64,000 nucleotides of DNA from SZUA-442 sp035461905 (GCA_035461905.1 DATHUV010000004.1:36582-100581); one strand, 5' to 3'. Positions 43,549 through 52,848 are shown, numbered from the stretch's first letter. Numbers and translations: made by a program. Notes: a model not told the origin generated them from the letters alone.

Positions 43549-43808
43549 CCATCGCCGTTGCCGTCGCAGGTGCCCTGTTGGTCGTTGCAGCAGTGCCCGC
43601 CGTGATCCGTGCTGCCATCGGCCCGTCGATCGCCGACCGGATGGTCGCACTCGACACGCTCGTGTTCATCGGTGTCGGAGGAATCGGCCTGTACATCGTC
43701 CAGACCGGTGACGTCACCTACGTTCCGGTCCTCGTCATTGCCGTGGTCACCGCCTTCGTCAGCACCATCGTGGTCGCCAGGTACATCGAGACGGAGAGAC
43801 CCCGATGA
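43545..43808 (+). CDS. mrpF: Mrp antiporter subunit F
   Basis: The 87-residue, three-helix protein has the MrpF core IGPSIADRMVALDTLVF and the terminal FVSTIVVARYIE. It directly follows mrpD by four-base overlap. In the canonical order mrpE lies between D and F; here E is fused downstream. Confidence 0.92.
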   Translation: MTIAVAVAGALLVVAAVPAVIRAAIGPSIADRMVALDTLVFIGVGGIGLYIVQTGDVTYVPVLVIAVVTAFVSTIVVARYIETERPR

Positions 43809-44674
43809 TCCTGGACATCCTCACAGGTACGGTCGTCGTCGCCGGTGCGGCGCTCATGGCCCTCGGGTCCTTTGGCCTCCTTCGCTTTCCTGACGTCTTC
43901 ACGCGGATGCACGCCGCAACCAAGGCAGCCGCGGTAGGGGTGATCGGAACGACGATGGCTGCGACCCTCCAGGCAGGTGGGTTGAGTGGGACCTTCATCC
44001 TCCTGATCGTCGTCGCCCTGCTGTTCCTTTCCGGTCCCCTCGGCATCAGCCTGCTCGCTCGGGCCGCATACCACGACGTCGACACACCGCGTTTCCGCAA
44101 CACGCGTGAGCTCTCGGTCGCGCTCCCGAAGGAAGAAACCACTGCGACCACCCGCGGGCGCGGGGCAAGCCCATTCCTGGCGGTATGGCTCCTCCTGGTC
44201 TGGCTCGCTGCGTTCGGATCGCTCGCCCCGAACATCGTGATCGGCGGCATCATCGCCGCAAGCGGCCTCGCGTGGTCCCTCCGGGCGCTGGCACCCCGGT
44301 GGCCCGGAGCGCTCGTCCATCCCATCGGCGCGCTGCGGTTCATCGTCCACTTCACGGGCCGAATGATCGTCTCGACCTGGGAGGTCATCGTCTCGCTGTG
44401 GGTCCCGACGGACGAGCTCAAGCCGGCGATACTCGAGATCCCCCTGCGAGTCCATTCCCGCAACGAGGTGACGCTGCTCATGAACTGCATCTCGTTCACG
44501 CCGGGAACCGTTTCACTCGAGCTCCACGGCAACCTCCTGTACGTCCATGTGCTCGACACAGACGATCCGAGTGAGGTCATCGCCGAGATCAAGGAGATGG
44601 AGTCGAGAATCATGGCCGCGTTCAGCGACGCCGGTCGCGATGTCGGTCCTCTCACGAGTCCGGATCTCGGCTAG
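43805..44674 (+). CDS. mrpG: Mrp antiporter subunits G and E fused in one protein
   Basis: The 289-residue protein joins two Mrp subunits. Residues 1 to about 100 are MrpG: three helices with LRFPDVFTRMHAATKAAAVGV. A polar linker (PKEETTATTRGRGASP, about 109-125) leads into MrpE at about 126-285: FLAVWLLLVWLAAFGSLAPN, then VNISLWVP-like EVIVSLWVPTDELKPAILEIPL, NCISFTPGTVSLELHGNLLYVHVLD. The reading frame is continuous, with no frameshift sign. ATG 43805 overlaps mrpF. Separate genes for G and E are the rule, so this fusion would force a 1:1 ratio of the two. Confidence 0.9.
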   Translation: MILDILTGTVVVAGAALMALGSFGLLRFPDVFTRMHAATKAAAVGVIGTTMAATLQAGGLSGTFILLIVVALLFLSGPLGISLLARAAYHDVDTPRFRNTRELSVALPKEETTATTRGRGASPFLAVWLLLVWLAAFGSLAPNIVIGGIIAASGLAWSLRALAPRWPGALVHPIGALRFIVHFTGRMIVSTWEVIVSLWVPTDELKPAILEIPLRVHSRNEVTLLMNCISFTPGTVSLELHGNLLYVHVLDTDDPSEVIAEIKEMESRIMAAFSDAGRDVGPLTSPDLG

Positions 44675-44716
44675 GTGCCTGAAACGATCCAGCCGGGTGT
44701 GAGGGCGGTCATCCCG

Positions 44717-45598
44717 ATGCGGAATCGGATCATCCTGGCGGTCCTCACCGCGTCAGTCGGCTGGGGGCTCGCGGGCGTCGGGACGAGGGCGGCGTACGAG
44801 CTCGGCGCATCCACCTTGACCGTCCTCGCGATTCGTACCGCGGTCGCCACCGCTGCCCTCGTCGCATTCACGACCGTGACACGGGTGACGCCCACCCGGC
44901 TCGCCTGGCGCCACGGCGGCCTCGTCGGAGCGCTGCGGATCGGACTCGCTCCGCTGCTGTTCATGAGTTCGCTCAACTACATCTCTGCCGGCGTCGAGGG
45001 ACTGATCATCACCCTCGTCCCCGCGACCACGGCGGTGATGGCGGCCGTACTGATCAACGAACGGGTCACTCGACGCCAGATCACGGGCCTCCTGATCGGT
45101 CTCGTCGGCACCACGCTGATCGCGCTTTCGGGTGAGAGCGGCCTCGGCGCGGAGGGCGATGTAATCACGGGTTTCCTGTTCGCAGGTGCAGGCGTCATCG
45201 TCGGGTCCCTCTCCGGGGTGCTCCAGCGACGATTCGCTCCCCTCCACGACACCGCTGAACTCGCGCTTCCCATGTTCATCTCGGGACTGGCCGTGGCACT
45301 CGTCGTTGGCATCGTCACGGGTTTCAAAGCGACAAACGGATTGGGTGCGGACCTGTGGGTACTCCTCGTCATCCTTGGCCTCGGCTCGACGCTCCTGCCG
45401 TTTGGAGCAACCCTGTACGCATCGAAGCACGCATCAGCCATGATCGTCGCGATCACCGGCTACATCGCACCGCTCGTCGCGGTGGTCGGCGGTGTCATGC
45501 TCCTCGACGAGGAGTTGACGGGCGTGATCCTCGTCGGCGGCGCCCTCGCTTCGATCGGTGTGGCCCTCGTCGGCGGAGTTCGGAGGACGCCGACCTGA
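44717..45598 (+). CDS. EamA/DMT-family transporter
   Basis: The 293-residue membrane protein has ten helices in two EamA repeats: WGLAGVGTRAAYELGA, LLFMSSLNYISAGVEGLIITLVPA, and FGATLYASKHASAMIVAITGYIAPLVAVVGGVMLLDEE. The substrate is unknown. ATG 44717 has AGGGCGG eight bases upstream; GTG 44675 directly after the mrpG stop is a longer alternative. It may be the last cistron of the mrp transcript. Confidence 0.85.
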   Translation: MRNRIILAVLTASVGWGLAGVGTRAAYELGASTLTVLAIRTAVATAALVAFTTVTRVTPTRLAWRHGGLVGALRIGLAPLLFMSSLNYISAGVEGLIITLVPATTAVMAAVLINERVTRRQITGLLIGLVGTTLIALSGESGLGAEGDVITGFLFAGAGVIVGSLSGVLQRRFAPLHDTAELALPMFISGLAVALVVGIVTGFKATNGLGADLWVLLVILGLGSTLLPFGATLYASKHASAMIVAITGYIAPLVAVVGGVMLLDEELTGVILVGGALASIGVALVGGVRRTPT

Positions 45599-45656
45599 GT
45601 GGCAGCGAGAACGCCCCAACCGTTGCCGTACCCTGCGCCGTAGAAAGGCCATGGGC

Positions 45657-46595
45657 ATGCCACCTTCGATCGACATCCGCTCGCGCATCGCGAACGCGAC
45701 CGCCGGCCTCTTCGCCCACGCCGAGTATCCCCTCTCGCACTCGCTCGACCATCCCGGCGATCCGGGACTCTTCGGTCCGAACTCGGCGACGTGGGAGGTG
45801 ATGGGCGACGTTGCAACGTTCATCGGAGGGATCCGCGCGCTCCTCGTCCAAGCCGCCCATCCCGAGGTCGTCGCCGGGGTCGCAGACCACTCGTCGTACG
45901 AGGACGACCCACTCGGGCGTCTCTCGCGGACGAGCGCGTACGTGACCGCAACAGCATTCGGAGCGATGCCGGAGGTCGAGCGCGCGATCGAAGTCGTTCG
46001 TGGCGCCCACCGTCCCGTTCGGGGGGTATCGCACCGGGGTGAGACGTACTCGGCCTCCGGCTCGCCGTTCGCTGCATGGGTGCACAACGCGCTGATCGAC
46101 TCGTTCCTGACCGCACATCAGGTGTTCGGCCCGCGACCGCTCGAACCGTCGAGGGCCGATGCGTTCGTCGCCGAGCAGGCCGTGCTCGGAGGCATGCTCC
46201 ACGCCAGGGACCTTCCCATCACCGGCGACGACCTCGCCCTGTGGGTGGCATCGCACGCCGAGGTCGGCTGGTCGCCCGGCATGGAGAGCGCGGTCGCATT
46301 CCTCCGGAAACCACCGCTTCCGCTCGGCATCGAGGCGGGATATCGCATCCTGTTCCACGCCGCCGCAGCGACCCTGCCCCATCGAATCTCCTCGCTGCTC
46401 GGAGTGCGTATCGTCCCCGGCGCGATCCCCGCAGGCAGGTCGATGATCGCCATGCTTCGGTGGTCCATGGGCTCGTCACCGTCCTGGTGGCTGGGGCTCG
46501 AGCGTGTCGGGGCCGAGATGCCCGACGGCGTGACGTTCCGACGCCCGCCCCCTGCAGTCGGCGCGGCGGCGAGGTGGGATGCCGGCCACGACTGA
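45657..46595 (+). CDS. DUF2236 (MpaB/Lcp-like oxygenase) family protein
   Basis: The 312-residue protein fits the ER-bound oxygenase MpaB / rubber oxygenase (DUF2236) family: FIGGIRALLVQAAHPEVVAGVADHSSYEDDP and RLSRTSAYVTATAFG, then VWVHN..LIDSFL and the histidine-bearing HAEVGWSPGM. Members include heme-dependent latex-clearing enzymes; many actinobacterial ones are uncharacterised. No signal peptide is seen, so an intracellular role is likely. ATG 45657 has AAAGG eight bases upstream; ATG 45651 is the alternative. Confidence 0.82.
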   Translation: MPPSIDIRSRIANATAGLFAHAEYPLSHSLDHPGDPGLFGPNSATWEVMGDVATFIGGIRALLVQAAHPEVVAGVADHSSYEDDPLGRLSRTSAYVTATAFGAMPEVERAIEVVRGAHRPVRGVSHRGETYSASGSPFAAWVHNALIDSFLTAHQVFGPRPLEPSRADAFVAEQAVLGGMLHARDLPITGDDLALWVASHAEVGWSPGMESAVAFLRKPPLPLGIEAGYRILFHAAAATLPHRISSLLGVRIVPGAIPAGRSMIAMLRWSMGSSPSWWLGLERVGAEMPDGVTFRRPPPAVGAAARWDAGHD

Positions 46596-46610
46596 CACCG
46601 GCAGCACCCG

Positions 46611-47813
46611 CTAATCGGACGCCGATCTCCACGCATCGCGAAGGGAGACCTTGGCTCCCGTGCGGAGGGCTGCACCGCGATAGACCCTCGCTCCGAATGC
46701 GACGAGGAGGGCGATGGTCGCGACCGCGATGGCCACGGCCAGCACGACCTCCCACCACTCTGCATTCCCGGCGTTGATTCGCCACGGCATGACGATGGGG
46801 GACCACAGGGGCACGAAGGAAACGGCGCGAACCAGCGGAGTCACCTCAGTGGCGCCGGTCGAGCTGATGGTGACGAAGAAGTACGCGGGCATGATCGCGA
46901 ACGCCGGAATGTACGCCACCGACTGCAGGTCCTCCTGCCGTGAGATCGTTGCACCGAGCGTCGCATAGATGAAGCTGTACACGAGGTAGCCCAGGACGAA
47001 CCAGAAGACGAGCCATGCCACAGCCGTGATGCCGATCGTCGTGAGCCCGGGAACACCGAGGTCGGGTAGGGGAACCACCGTGAGCCCGATCACCACGGCA
47101 AGCGCTATCGCCGACATCTGGACGAGGCCGAGCGCTCCGATGCCGAGCACCTTCCCGATGAGCAGCGAGGTCGTCTTCACCCGCGCAAGGACGACCTCGA
47201 CAACCCGGTTCTGCTTCTCCTCGACGATGCCCATCGCGACGAACTGGCCGAAGATCATGATGGCGGTGAGCAGGATGAGGGCTGCGGCGAATGACGCGAT
47301 GCCGCGCGCGATCTCGTCGGGGTCCGTCGGATCGAGTTCGAGGACGCTCATATCGATCGGCGCCAGGATCTGGGCGACCTCCTCCCCCGTCAATCCGAGC
47401 TCCGCAGCGAGGTCGGCGCGAACGGCAGCGTTTGCGGCGGCCGTGAAGACGGCAGTCACAGTGGCAGAGGCACCCTGGTTCGAGACGATCGTGGAACCGT
47501 CGACCAGCGCTGCATCGACATCCCCCGCCTCGACAGCAGCCACCGCATCTTCGCGCGTGCCGAGTTCTGTCACGGTCACTTCGAGCTCGAGCGCCAGCGC
47601 CGCTTCCTCGATGTACTGATTGATATCCGTAGGCGAGTTGCCCGCGATACCGAGCGGGGTTGCCTGGACATCGGTTCCGATGAGGGACAGGAGGGCGATG
47701 CCGCCGACAATCAGCAGACCGATGAAGCCCATCGTCGTGAGGAAGATCTTGCTCCGCGCCCTCTCGATGAACTCGCGTCGCGCGATGATCGCGACCTGCC
47801 TCCAGTAGCTCAC
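46611..47813 (-). CDS. ABC-2 type membrane permease (NatB-like)
   Basis: The 400-residue membrane protein is the permease of an ABC exporter. It has an N-terminal helix (FLTTMGFIGLLIVGGIALLSL), an external domain of about 150 residues, then five or more C-terminal helices (ILLTAIMIFGQFVAMGIVEEKQNRVVEVVLA is the cytoplasmic coupling region). The form resembles Na+ exporter NatB of Bacillus; the substrate is unknown. GTG 47813 overlaps the ATPase stop by four bases (GTGA). Confidence 0.87.
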   Translation of the reverse strand: MSYWRQVAIIARREFIERARSKIFLTTMGFIGLLIVGGIALLSLIGTDVQATPLGIAGNSPTDINQYIEEAALALELEVTVTELGTREDAVAAVEAGDVDAALVDGSTIVSNQGASATVTAVFTAAANAAVRADLAAELGLTGEEVAQILAPIDMSVLELDPTDPDEIARGIASFAAALILLTAIMIFGQFVAMGIVEEKQNRVVEVVLARVKTTSLLIGKVLGIGALGLVQMSAIALAVVIGLTVVPLPDLGVPGLTTIGITAVAWLVFWFVLGYLVYSFIYATLGATISRQEDLQSVAYIPAFAIMPAYFFVTISSTGATEVTPLVRAVSFVPLWSPIVMPWRINAGNAEWWEVVLAVAIAVATIALLVAFGARVYRGAALRTGAKVSLRDAWRSASD

Positions 47814-48691
47814 GTCGTGACCGCCTCTCGGAAGATGTCCGACAGGGCCGGGGGCTCGTAGGAGAACCGGGTGATCGTTCCCGCCTCCTGGGCGAGGCGG
47901 AGGACGGCCTCGACGTCGACAGATGCATCGATGATGTGGTGCGACCGGTTCCCGGTTCCCACCTTGCGGGCGGTGTCGATCGGCGGATCCCACAACGCAC
48001 CGTTTACCCAGATCTCGACCCGTCGGTAGTCGGCTTCGTGACGGATCGTGTCGAGCGAGCCCTGTACCACGACGGAGCCCTCATGGATGATCACCACGTC
48101 CTCGCAGATGTACTCGACGAGGTCGAGCTGGTGCGAGGAGAACAGGATCGCGGCGCCGCGCTCGGAGAACGACTCGAGAACGGACCCGAGCGACTCGACA
48201 CCGACGGGATCGAGCCCCGCGAACGGCTCGTCGAGCACGAGGACGTCGGGTTCGTGCAAGATCGCGGCGGTCAGCTGGATGCGTTGCTGGTTCCCGTGCG
48301 AGAGCTCCTCGAGGCGGGCATCGGCTCGATCGGACAGATCGAACTCCGCGAGCCACCGATCGACGCCCGACGCTGCGTCCGCCCCGGTCATCCCCGAAAG
48401 TCGTCCGAAGTAGACGAGCTGATCCTTCACCTTCATCCTCGGGTACAGGCCGCGCTCCTCGGGCATGTATCCGAACCGGAGTCGTCGCTGAGACGAGATC
48501 GCCTGACCGTCCATCGTCACGCTGCCGCTGTCGGGTGTCACGAGCCCGAACACGGTTCGCATCGTCGTGGTCTTCCCTGCCCCGTTGCGGCCGAGAAAGC
48601 CCGTGATCCTGCCGGGGACGACATCGAATGTCACCTCTCGCATGGCATCGACATCGCCGAAGCGCTTCGAGACGGCCTGTACGGACAACAT
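47810..48691 (-). CDS. ABC transporter ATP-binding protein (NatA-like)
   Basis: The 293-residue ATPase energises the ABC-2 permease. It has GRNGAGKTT, ELSHGNQQRIQL (signature with SHGNQ in place of SGGQ), LVLDEPFAGLDP and SSHQL. The SHGN signature is common in NatA-like proteins. The C-terminal 70 residues (VEIWVNGALWDPPIDTARK) are a regulatory extension typical of the group. ATG 48691 is preferred over GTG 48700. Confidence 0.9.
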   Translation of the reverse strand: MLSVQAVSKRFGDVDAMREVTFDVVPGRITGFLGRNGAGKTTTMRTVFGLVTPDSGSVTMDGQAISSQRRLRFGYMPEERGLYPRMKVKDQLVYFGRLSGMTGADAASGVDRWLAEFDLSDRADARLEELSHGNQQRIQLTAAILHEPDVLVLDEPFAGLDPVGVESLGSVLESFSERGAAILFSSHQLDLVEYICEDVVIIHEGSVVVQGSLDTIRHEADYRRVEIWVNGALWDPPIDTARKVGTGNRSHHIIDASVDVEAVLRLAQEAGTITRFSYEPPALSDIFREAVTT

Positions 48692-48882
48692 GGGTATCAC
48701 GGTAATGGCGGAGTGGGCCCGACCGTCGAGGCCCCCCGCACCTCCCCGGGAGCCCGATGAGTCCGCAAATGCTCAAGAATCCGTCGAGGTATTCCGATAC
48801 TGAGCCAAGGTGGGAGGCCGGCGAGGCTACTTGTTCTCAACCGAGGCGATCCGATCCAAGCCTGTCACCCACCCTTTTCGAG

Positions 48883-48911
48883 CAGCGGCCCCCGTCAAAC
48901 CGGGGCCGCTG
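48883..48911. terminator. Hairpin between two ABC operons
   Basis: CAGCGGCCCC and GGGGCCGCTG are perfect ten-base arms around a nine-base loop in the 281-base gap between the ABC exporter stop at 48973 and the NatA-like start at 48691 (both leftward). It is well placed to end the exporter transcript. No other gene is visible in the gap. Confidence 0.6.
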
Positions 48912-48972
48912 TCGTCGTCAGGGTCGCCGTCATCCCGCCGTCGGCGGGCGTTCTTGGCGCGATCGCCTCTGG

Positions 48973-50745
48973 TCACTGCGACGCGGTCGACCCCTCCCAA
49001 TCGGCGTGCATCGACGTGTACACGCCACCCCGGGTCACGAGATCTGCATGAGCGCCGTCCTCGACGATGACACCTTCATCGAACACGAGCACCCGATCCG
49101 CGGCCTCTGCGGTCGAGAGGCGGTGGGCGATCGTGATCGATGTCCTTCCCGAGGTGAGGAAATCGATCGCACGGCGGATCTGGACGTCGAGTGCGGGATC
49201 GACAGCCGACGTCGCCTCGTCGAGCACGAGCACGCTCGGATCGGCGATCCAGGCACGTGTGATCGCGACGAGCTGCCGTTCGCCTGCGGAGAGGTTCCCG
49301 CCGCGCTCGCCCACCGTCGACCGGACCCCGTTCGGGAGACCATCGAGCCACCCGAGGAGCCCGAGGTCGGCGAAGGCGGACCGGACGGCTTCGTCGGACA
49401 CGCCGGGCTTTCCATACCGAACGTTGTCCGCGACGGTGCCATCGAACAGGAAGCCCTCCTGGGGTACGTACGACAGCCGGCTTCGCAGCGACGACAACCA
49501 GATGCGGTCGATGGGGAGGTCGCCGACGAGCACTGACCCCGAATCCGGTGCGAGCAGGCGCGTGGCGAGCTTGGCGAACGTCGTCTTCCCCGAGCCCGTC
49601 TCCCCCACGACCGCGACACGGCTACCCGGTTCGATCGCCACCGACACGTCCGACAGAACGTTCGGACCATCGGGGTAGGCGAACGTCACGCGCTCAAAGG
49701 CCACCCCGAGATCCGTGTCCGGAAGCTCCACGCCATCGTCGGGGTCGTCGATGCGAACGGGCAGGTCGACGATCCCGAGGATCTTGCGCAGTCCCGCGCC
49801 TGCTGATTGTGCCTGGTCGATCGTCTCGACGAGGCGCTGAATGGGCTCGATGAGCAGGTTGACGAGGAACAGGAAGGCAACGAGGGCTCCCGCAGTGATC
49901 CCCCATTCGCCTCCGAAGACCACCCCCACACCGATGACGACAGCCGTGAGGAGGCCTGCGAAGAGCTCTGCACTCGAGAACAACGACGAGGCCAGGATCG
50001 CCGTTCGGACCTCCGCCGAGAATTGGCGATCGAGCGTCTCATCGACCCGATCCCTGACGTGGTCCTCCATGCCGTAGGCCCTGACCGTCGAGAGGCCGGA
50101 GATCGCCTCGCCGGTCACGGCCAACGAGTCGCTCACGCGCTCGCGGACCCGGTCGTGTGCCCGCCCCAGCACCCTCTGGAACACGACGATCAGGGCCGTG
50201 TAGATGAGCACACCGATGAGGACGACGAGGGTCAGCTGCCAGCTGTAGATGGCCATCACCAGGATCGCGAGGGTCACCTGCGAGACGCCGAGCACCATGC
50301 CCACACCGCCCCACTCCATGAACTGCTGGATCGTCTCGACGTCGGACGTCACGCGTGCGACGAGCGCTCCTCGTCGTTCCGCCTGGAGTTCGAGGAGGGA
50401 GAGCCGGTGGAGGTGGCCGAACGTCCTGATCCTCAGCTGTGCGAGGCCGGTCGCGGAGGACACGACGAGGCGCCGGAGGGAGAGCCACCGGGCAGCCATC
50501 GCGAGGAGCACCGCGACGAACGCGACAAGGCCCCTCGACAGGACCGCCCCGGTGTCGATCCTGTCGCTCCCGAGGATCTCGTTGTCGATGATCTGCTGCA
50601 GGACGACAGGCACGACGATCTGGAGCGCCGTTCCCAGAACGGCGAGGACGAGGGTCAGCCAGAGTCCCTTGCCGAGCGCCGGGGCAACGGCGAACGAGCG
50701 GCGCAACGCCGTCGATGTGCGCATGGGTGCAGGCGCGTCGGTCAT
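48973..50745 (-). CDS. ABC exporter half-transporter (heterodimer subunit, LSAGE signature)
   Basis: The 590-residue protein has six transmembrane helices and a C-terminal ABC ATPase. Walker A is GETGSGKTT, Q-loop YVPQEGF, Walker B LVLDEATSAVD and switch IAHRLST, all canonical. The signature is LSAGERQ, degenerate at the third and fifth positions. With its partner (50742) it forms an asymmetric exporter like TM287/288 or BmrCD. It starts four bases inside the partner gene (ATGA overlap), and AAGGAG is seven bases ahead. Substrate unknown, probably a drug or lipid. Confidence 0.92.
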   Translation of the reverse strand: MTDAPAPMRTSTALRRSFAVAPALGKGLWLTLVLAVLGTALQIVVPVVLQQIIDNEILGSDRIDTGAVLSRGLVAFVAVLLAMAARWLSLRRLVVSSATGLAQLRIRTFGHLHRLSLLELQAERRGALVARVTSDVETIQQFMEWGGVGMVLGVSQVTLAILVMAIYSWQLTLVVLIGVLIYTALIVVFQRVLGRAHDRVRERVSDSLAVTGEAISGLSTVRAYGMEDHVRDRVDETLDRQFSAEVRTAILASSLFSSAELFAGLLTAVVIGVGVVFGGEWGITAGALVAFLFLVNLLIEPIQRLVETIDQAQSAGAGLRKILGIVDLPVRIDDPDDGVELPDTDLGVAFERVTFAYPDGPNVLSDVSVAIEPGSRVAVVGETGSGKTTFAKLATRLLAPDSGSVLVGDLPIDRIWLSSLRSRLSYVPQEGFLFDGTVADNVRYGKPGVSDEAVRSAFADLGLLGWLDGLPNGVRSTVGERGGNLSAGERQLVAITRAWIADPSVLVLDEATSAVDPALDVQIRRAIDFLTSGRTSITIAHRLSTAEAADRVLVFDEGVIVEDGAHADLVTRGGVYTSMHADWEGSTASQ

Positions 50746-52553
50746 CCCGCCACTCCTTCGCGCCTTCGGTCCTCCATGTCGGCCTCGTAGGCCGTGAGGA
50801 GCCTCTGATAGCCCGGTGTAGTGGCGAGGAGCTCCTCATGGGTTCCTTGGGCGACGACCCGACCGGATTCCATGAACACGACCTCGTCGGCGAGCGCGAT
50901 CGACGATCGGCGATATGCGACGATGACGACGGTCGAGGGAAGCTCCGATCTGCGCAGGCCTCGAAGGATCTCGCTCTCGACGGAGGGATCGACGGCGGAC
51001 GTCGCGTCGTCGAGCACCAGGACGCGTGGTTTGCGTACGAGTGCCCGCGCAAGGGCGACGCGCTGTCGCTGACCGCCCGAGAGCGAGGTACCCCGCTCAC
51101 CGATGCGGGTGTCGTATCCGTAGTCGAGCTCGTCGATGAACCTGGCGACGCCTGCCAGTTCCGCTGCCGCGAGCACGTCCTCGCGAGGGATGGATGCCCC
51201 GAGCGTGATGTTGCCCTCGATCGTGTCGTCGAAAAGGAACGACTCCTGGGCGACGAACGCCACCTCGCCGGCGAGCTCACTGCGTGCGAAGTCCCGCAGG
51301 TCCCTGCCGTCGATCGTGATCGATCCGCTCGTCGGATCCCACAGTCGTGCGAGAAGGCGGGCGAGCGTCGACTTCCCGCTCGCCGTCGGACCCACGATCG
51401 CAACGGTCTTGCCACCGAGGATGTCGAGGTCGACGTGGTCGAGCACGATCTCGTCCATCGAGTACCCGAACGACACGTCCTCCGAGTCGACGGTCCCGCC
51501 CGTCCCGTCGTCGATTGCCGTGGAGTCGCCGTGCACGGTCAGCTCATCGGCATCGAGCACTGCCTGGACCCTGCGCCATGCCGCCATCGAATGGGCCATC
51601 TCCCATATGACGAAACCGAGGAGGGAGATTGGCATGGTCATCAGCGAGAGCAGGTAGGCGACCGTGACGAGGTCACCAGGCGAGACTGCGCCCTCCGAGA
51701 GCCGGAACGCACCGAACACGAGCACGGCGATCGTCATGATGGAAGGCATCGACTCGACGATTGCCCGATAGGCCATCCACAGCGAGTTGACCCTGATGAT
51801 CCGATCCCTGAGCCGATTCGCCGCTGTCGCGAACCGGTCCGTTTCCTGGGCTTCTCGACCGAGTGCCTTCACCGTCAACGCGCCGTCGATCGACTCGTGG
51901 GCGATCTCGCTCACGACCCCGCGCTCCTCCTGGACCTCGACGAACGGACCGAACGTGCGGAACGCGCCGTGAATGTCGATGGCGAGGGTGACCGTGAGAC
52001 CGACGAGGATCACACCGCCGAGCACGAGGTCGGAGAAAGAGACGAGAACGATCGTGCCGATCAGGAGGAACAGCGATCCCGTGGCGTAGGGGAAGGGGGC
52101 GAGGACGAACGTCCCCTGGTTCGTGTCGACCTCGCTGACGGACAGCAGGTCACCCGTCGAACGGCGATCGTGCCATGCGAGATCGAGGCGCATCTGGTGA
52201 TCGATGAGGCGCTTGCGGGCGTCCGCGCGCGTGCCGAACTGCAACCATCCTGCCGCCGAGCGGCGCAGGGTGATGCCGAAGGACTTCCAGACCGCCACCC
52301 CGATGATGAGGGCCATCGCCTGCCACAGCCTGCCCGCAGTGCTCTCACCCCCCTGGAGGACGGGAATGATGAGCGAGTCGGTCACCCGGCCGACGACGAT
52401 GGCTGATGCGACGATCGCCGACACGAACATGATCGCGCCGGTGACGGCGAACGCGAACGACCAGGGTCGCCGTTTGACGAAACTCCAGGTGAGGGCCAGC
52501 CCGCCTCCGAGGACACCAGAGAGCGGTGGTGGCGTGGTGCTGTTCTCGGTCAC
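50742..52553 (-). CDS. ABC exporter half-transporter with degenerate ATP site
   Basis: The 603-residue protein has the same plan. Its Walker A (GPTASGKST) and signature (LSGGQRQ) are canonical, but Walker B reads LVLDDATSAVD, with Asp for the catalytic Glu, and the switch reads VAYRRSS, with Tyr for His. The partner has Glu and His but a changed signature, so only one of the two composite ATP sites should be fully catalytic. GTG 52553 is the start; the first gene of the operon. Confidence 0.92.
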   Translation of the reverse strand: MTENSTTPPPLSGVLGGGLALTWSFVKRRPWSFAFAVTGAIMFVSAIVASAIVVGRVTDSLIIPVLQGGESTAGRLWQAMALIIGVAVWKSFGITLRRSAAGWLQFGTRADARKRLIDHQMRLDLAWHDRRSTGDLLSVSEVDTNQGTFVLAPFPYATGSLFLLIGTIVLVSFSDLVLGGVILVGLTVTLAIDIHGAFRTFGPFVEVQEERGVVSEIAHESIDGALTVKALGREAQETDRFATAANRLRDRIIRVNSLWMAYRAIVESMPSIMTIAVLVFGAFRLSEGAVSPGDLVTVAYLLSLMTMPISLLGFVIWEMAHSMAAWRRVQAVLDADELTVHGDSTAIDDGTGGTVDSEDVSFGYSMDEIVLDHVDLDILGGKTVAIVGPTASGKSTLARLLARLWDPTSGSITIDGRDLRDFARSELAGEVAFVAQESFLFDDTIEGNITLGASIPREDVLAAAELAGVARFIDELDYGYDTRIGERGTSLSGGQRQRVALARALVRKPRVLVLDDATSAVDPSVESEILRGLRRSELPSTVVIVAYRRSSIALADEVVFMESGRVVAQGTHEELLATTPGYQRLLTAYEADMEDRRREGVAG

Positions 52554-52607
52554 CTGTCGATGCTAGGTATGCAGACGACGGAGGTGGCCATGCGGCGGCA
52601 CGACCCT

Positions 52608-52658
52608 GTTCTTGCGTAACTGGGTTCCGCCCTGGGTGGAACCCAGTTACGCAAGAAC
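52608..52658. repeat. Perfect 21-base-pair inverted repeat
   Basis: The left arm 52608-52628 is exactly complementary to the right arm 52638-52658, with a nine-base spacer (GCCCTGGGT). It lies in the divergent gap between the exporter operon (leftward from 52553) and a small gene (rightward from 52693), so it is not placed as a terminator for either. It may be a cruciform/regulatory element, or a repetitive extragenic element. Confidence 0.7.
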
Positions 52659-52692
52659 GGGTGAGGGGTCACGGAGCGGTATGCTGGCCCGC

Positions 52693-52842
52693 ATGAACGC
52701 ACTCATCCTCGCGGCGGAATCGACCTCAGCCCCCGGAGACGACCTTCAGGTCGTCGCGTTGGTCCTTGCCGGGATCGCACTGGTCGTTGCGGGTGTCGCA
52801 TCAGCCATCGTGACACCGAGGGCAGAGCACCACGATCACTGA
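52693..52842 (+). CDS. Small one-helix membrane protein
   Basis: A possible 49-residue protein: NALILAAEST, then a 23-residue helix VVALVLAGIALVVAGVASAIV, then a short His-rich tail TPRAEHHDH. Small membrane proteins of this form often have no family. ATG 52693 is the better start; upstream in-frame ATG 52681 and 52612 pass through the inverted repeat. The stop is six bases from the convergent L,D-transpeptidase stop. Confidence 0.45.
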   Translation: MNALILAAESTSAPGDDLQVVALVLAGIALVVAGVASAIVTPRAEHHDH

Positions 52843-52848
52843 CGTCCC

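Noticed and set aside
48757..48972. Plus-strand frame in the gap between the two ABC operons.
   Set aside because: The frame continues into antisense of the exporter, with no motif and no start signal.
50715..52406. 563-codon plus-strand frame opposite the ABC exporter.
   Set aside because: Arg/His/Asp-rich shadow with no fold signal; the minus-strand gene has all ABC motifs.
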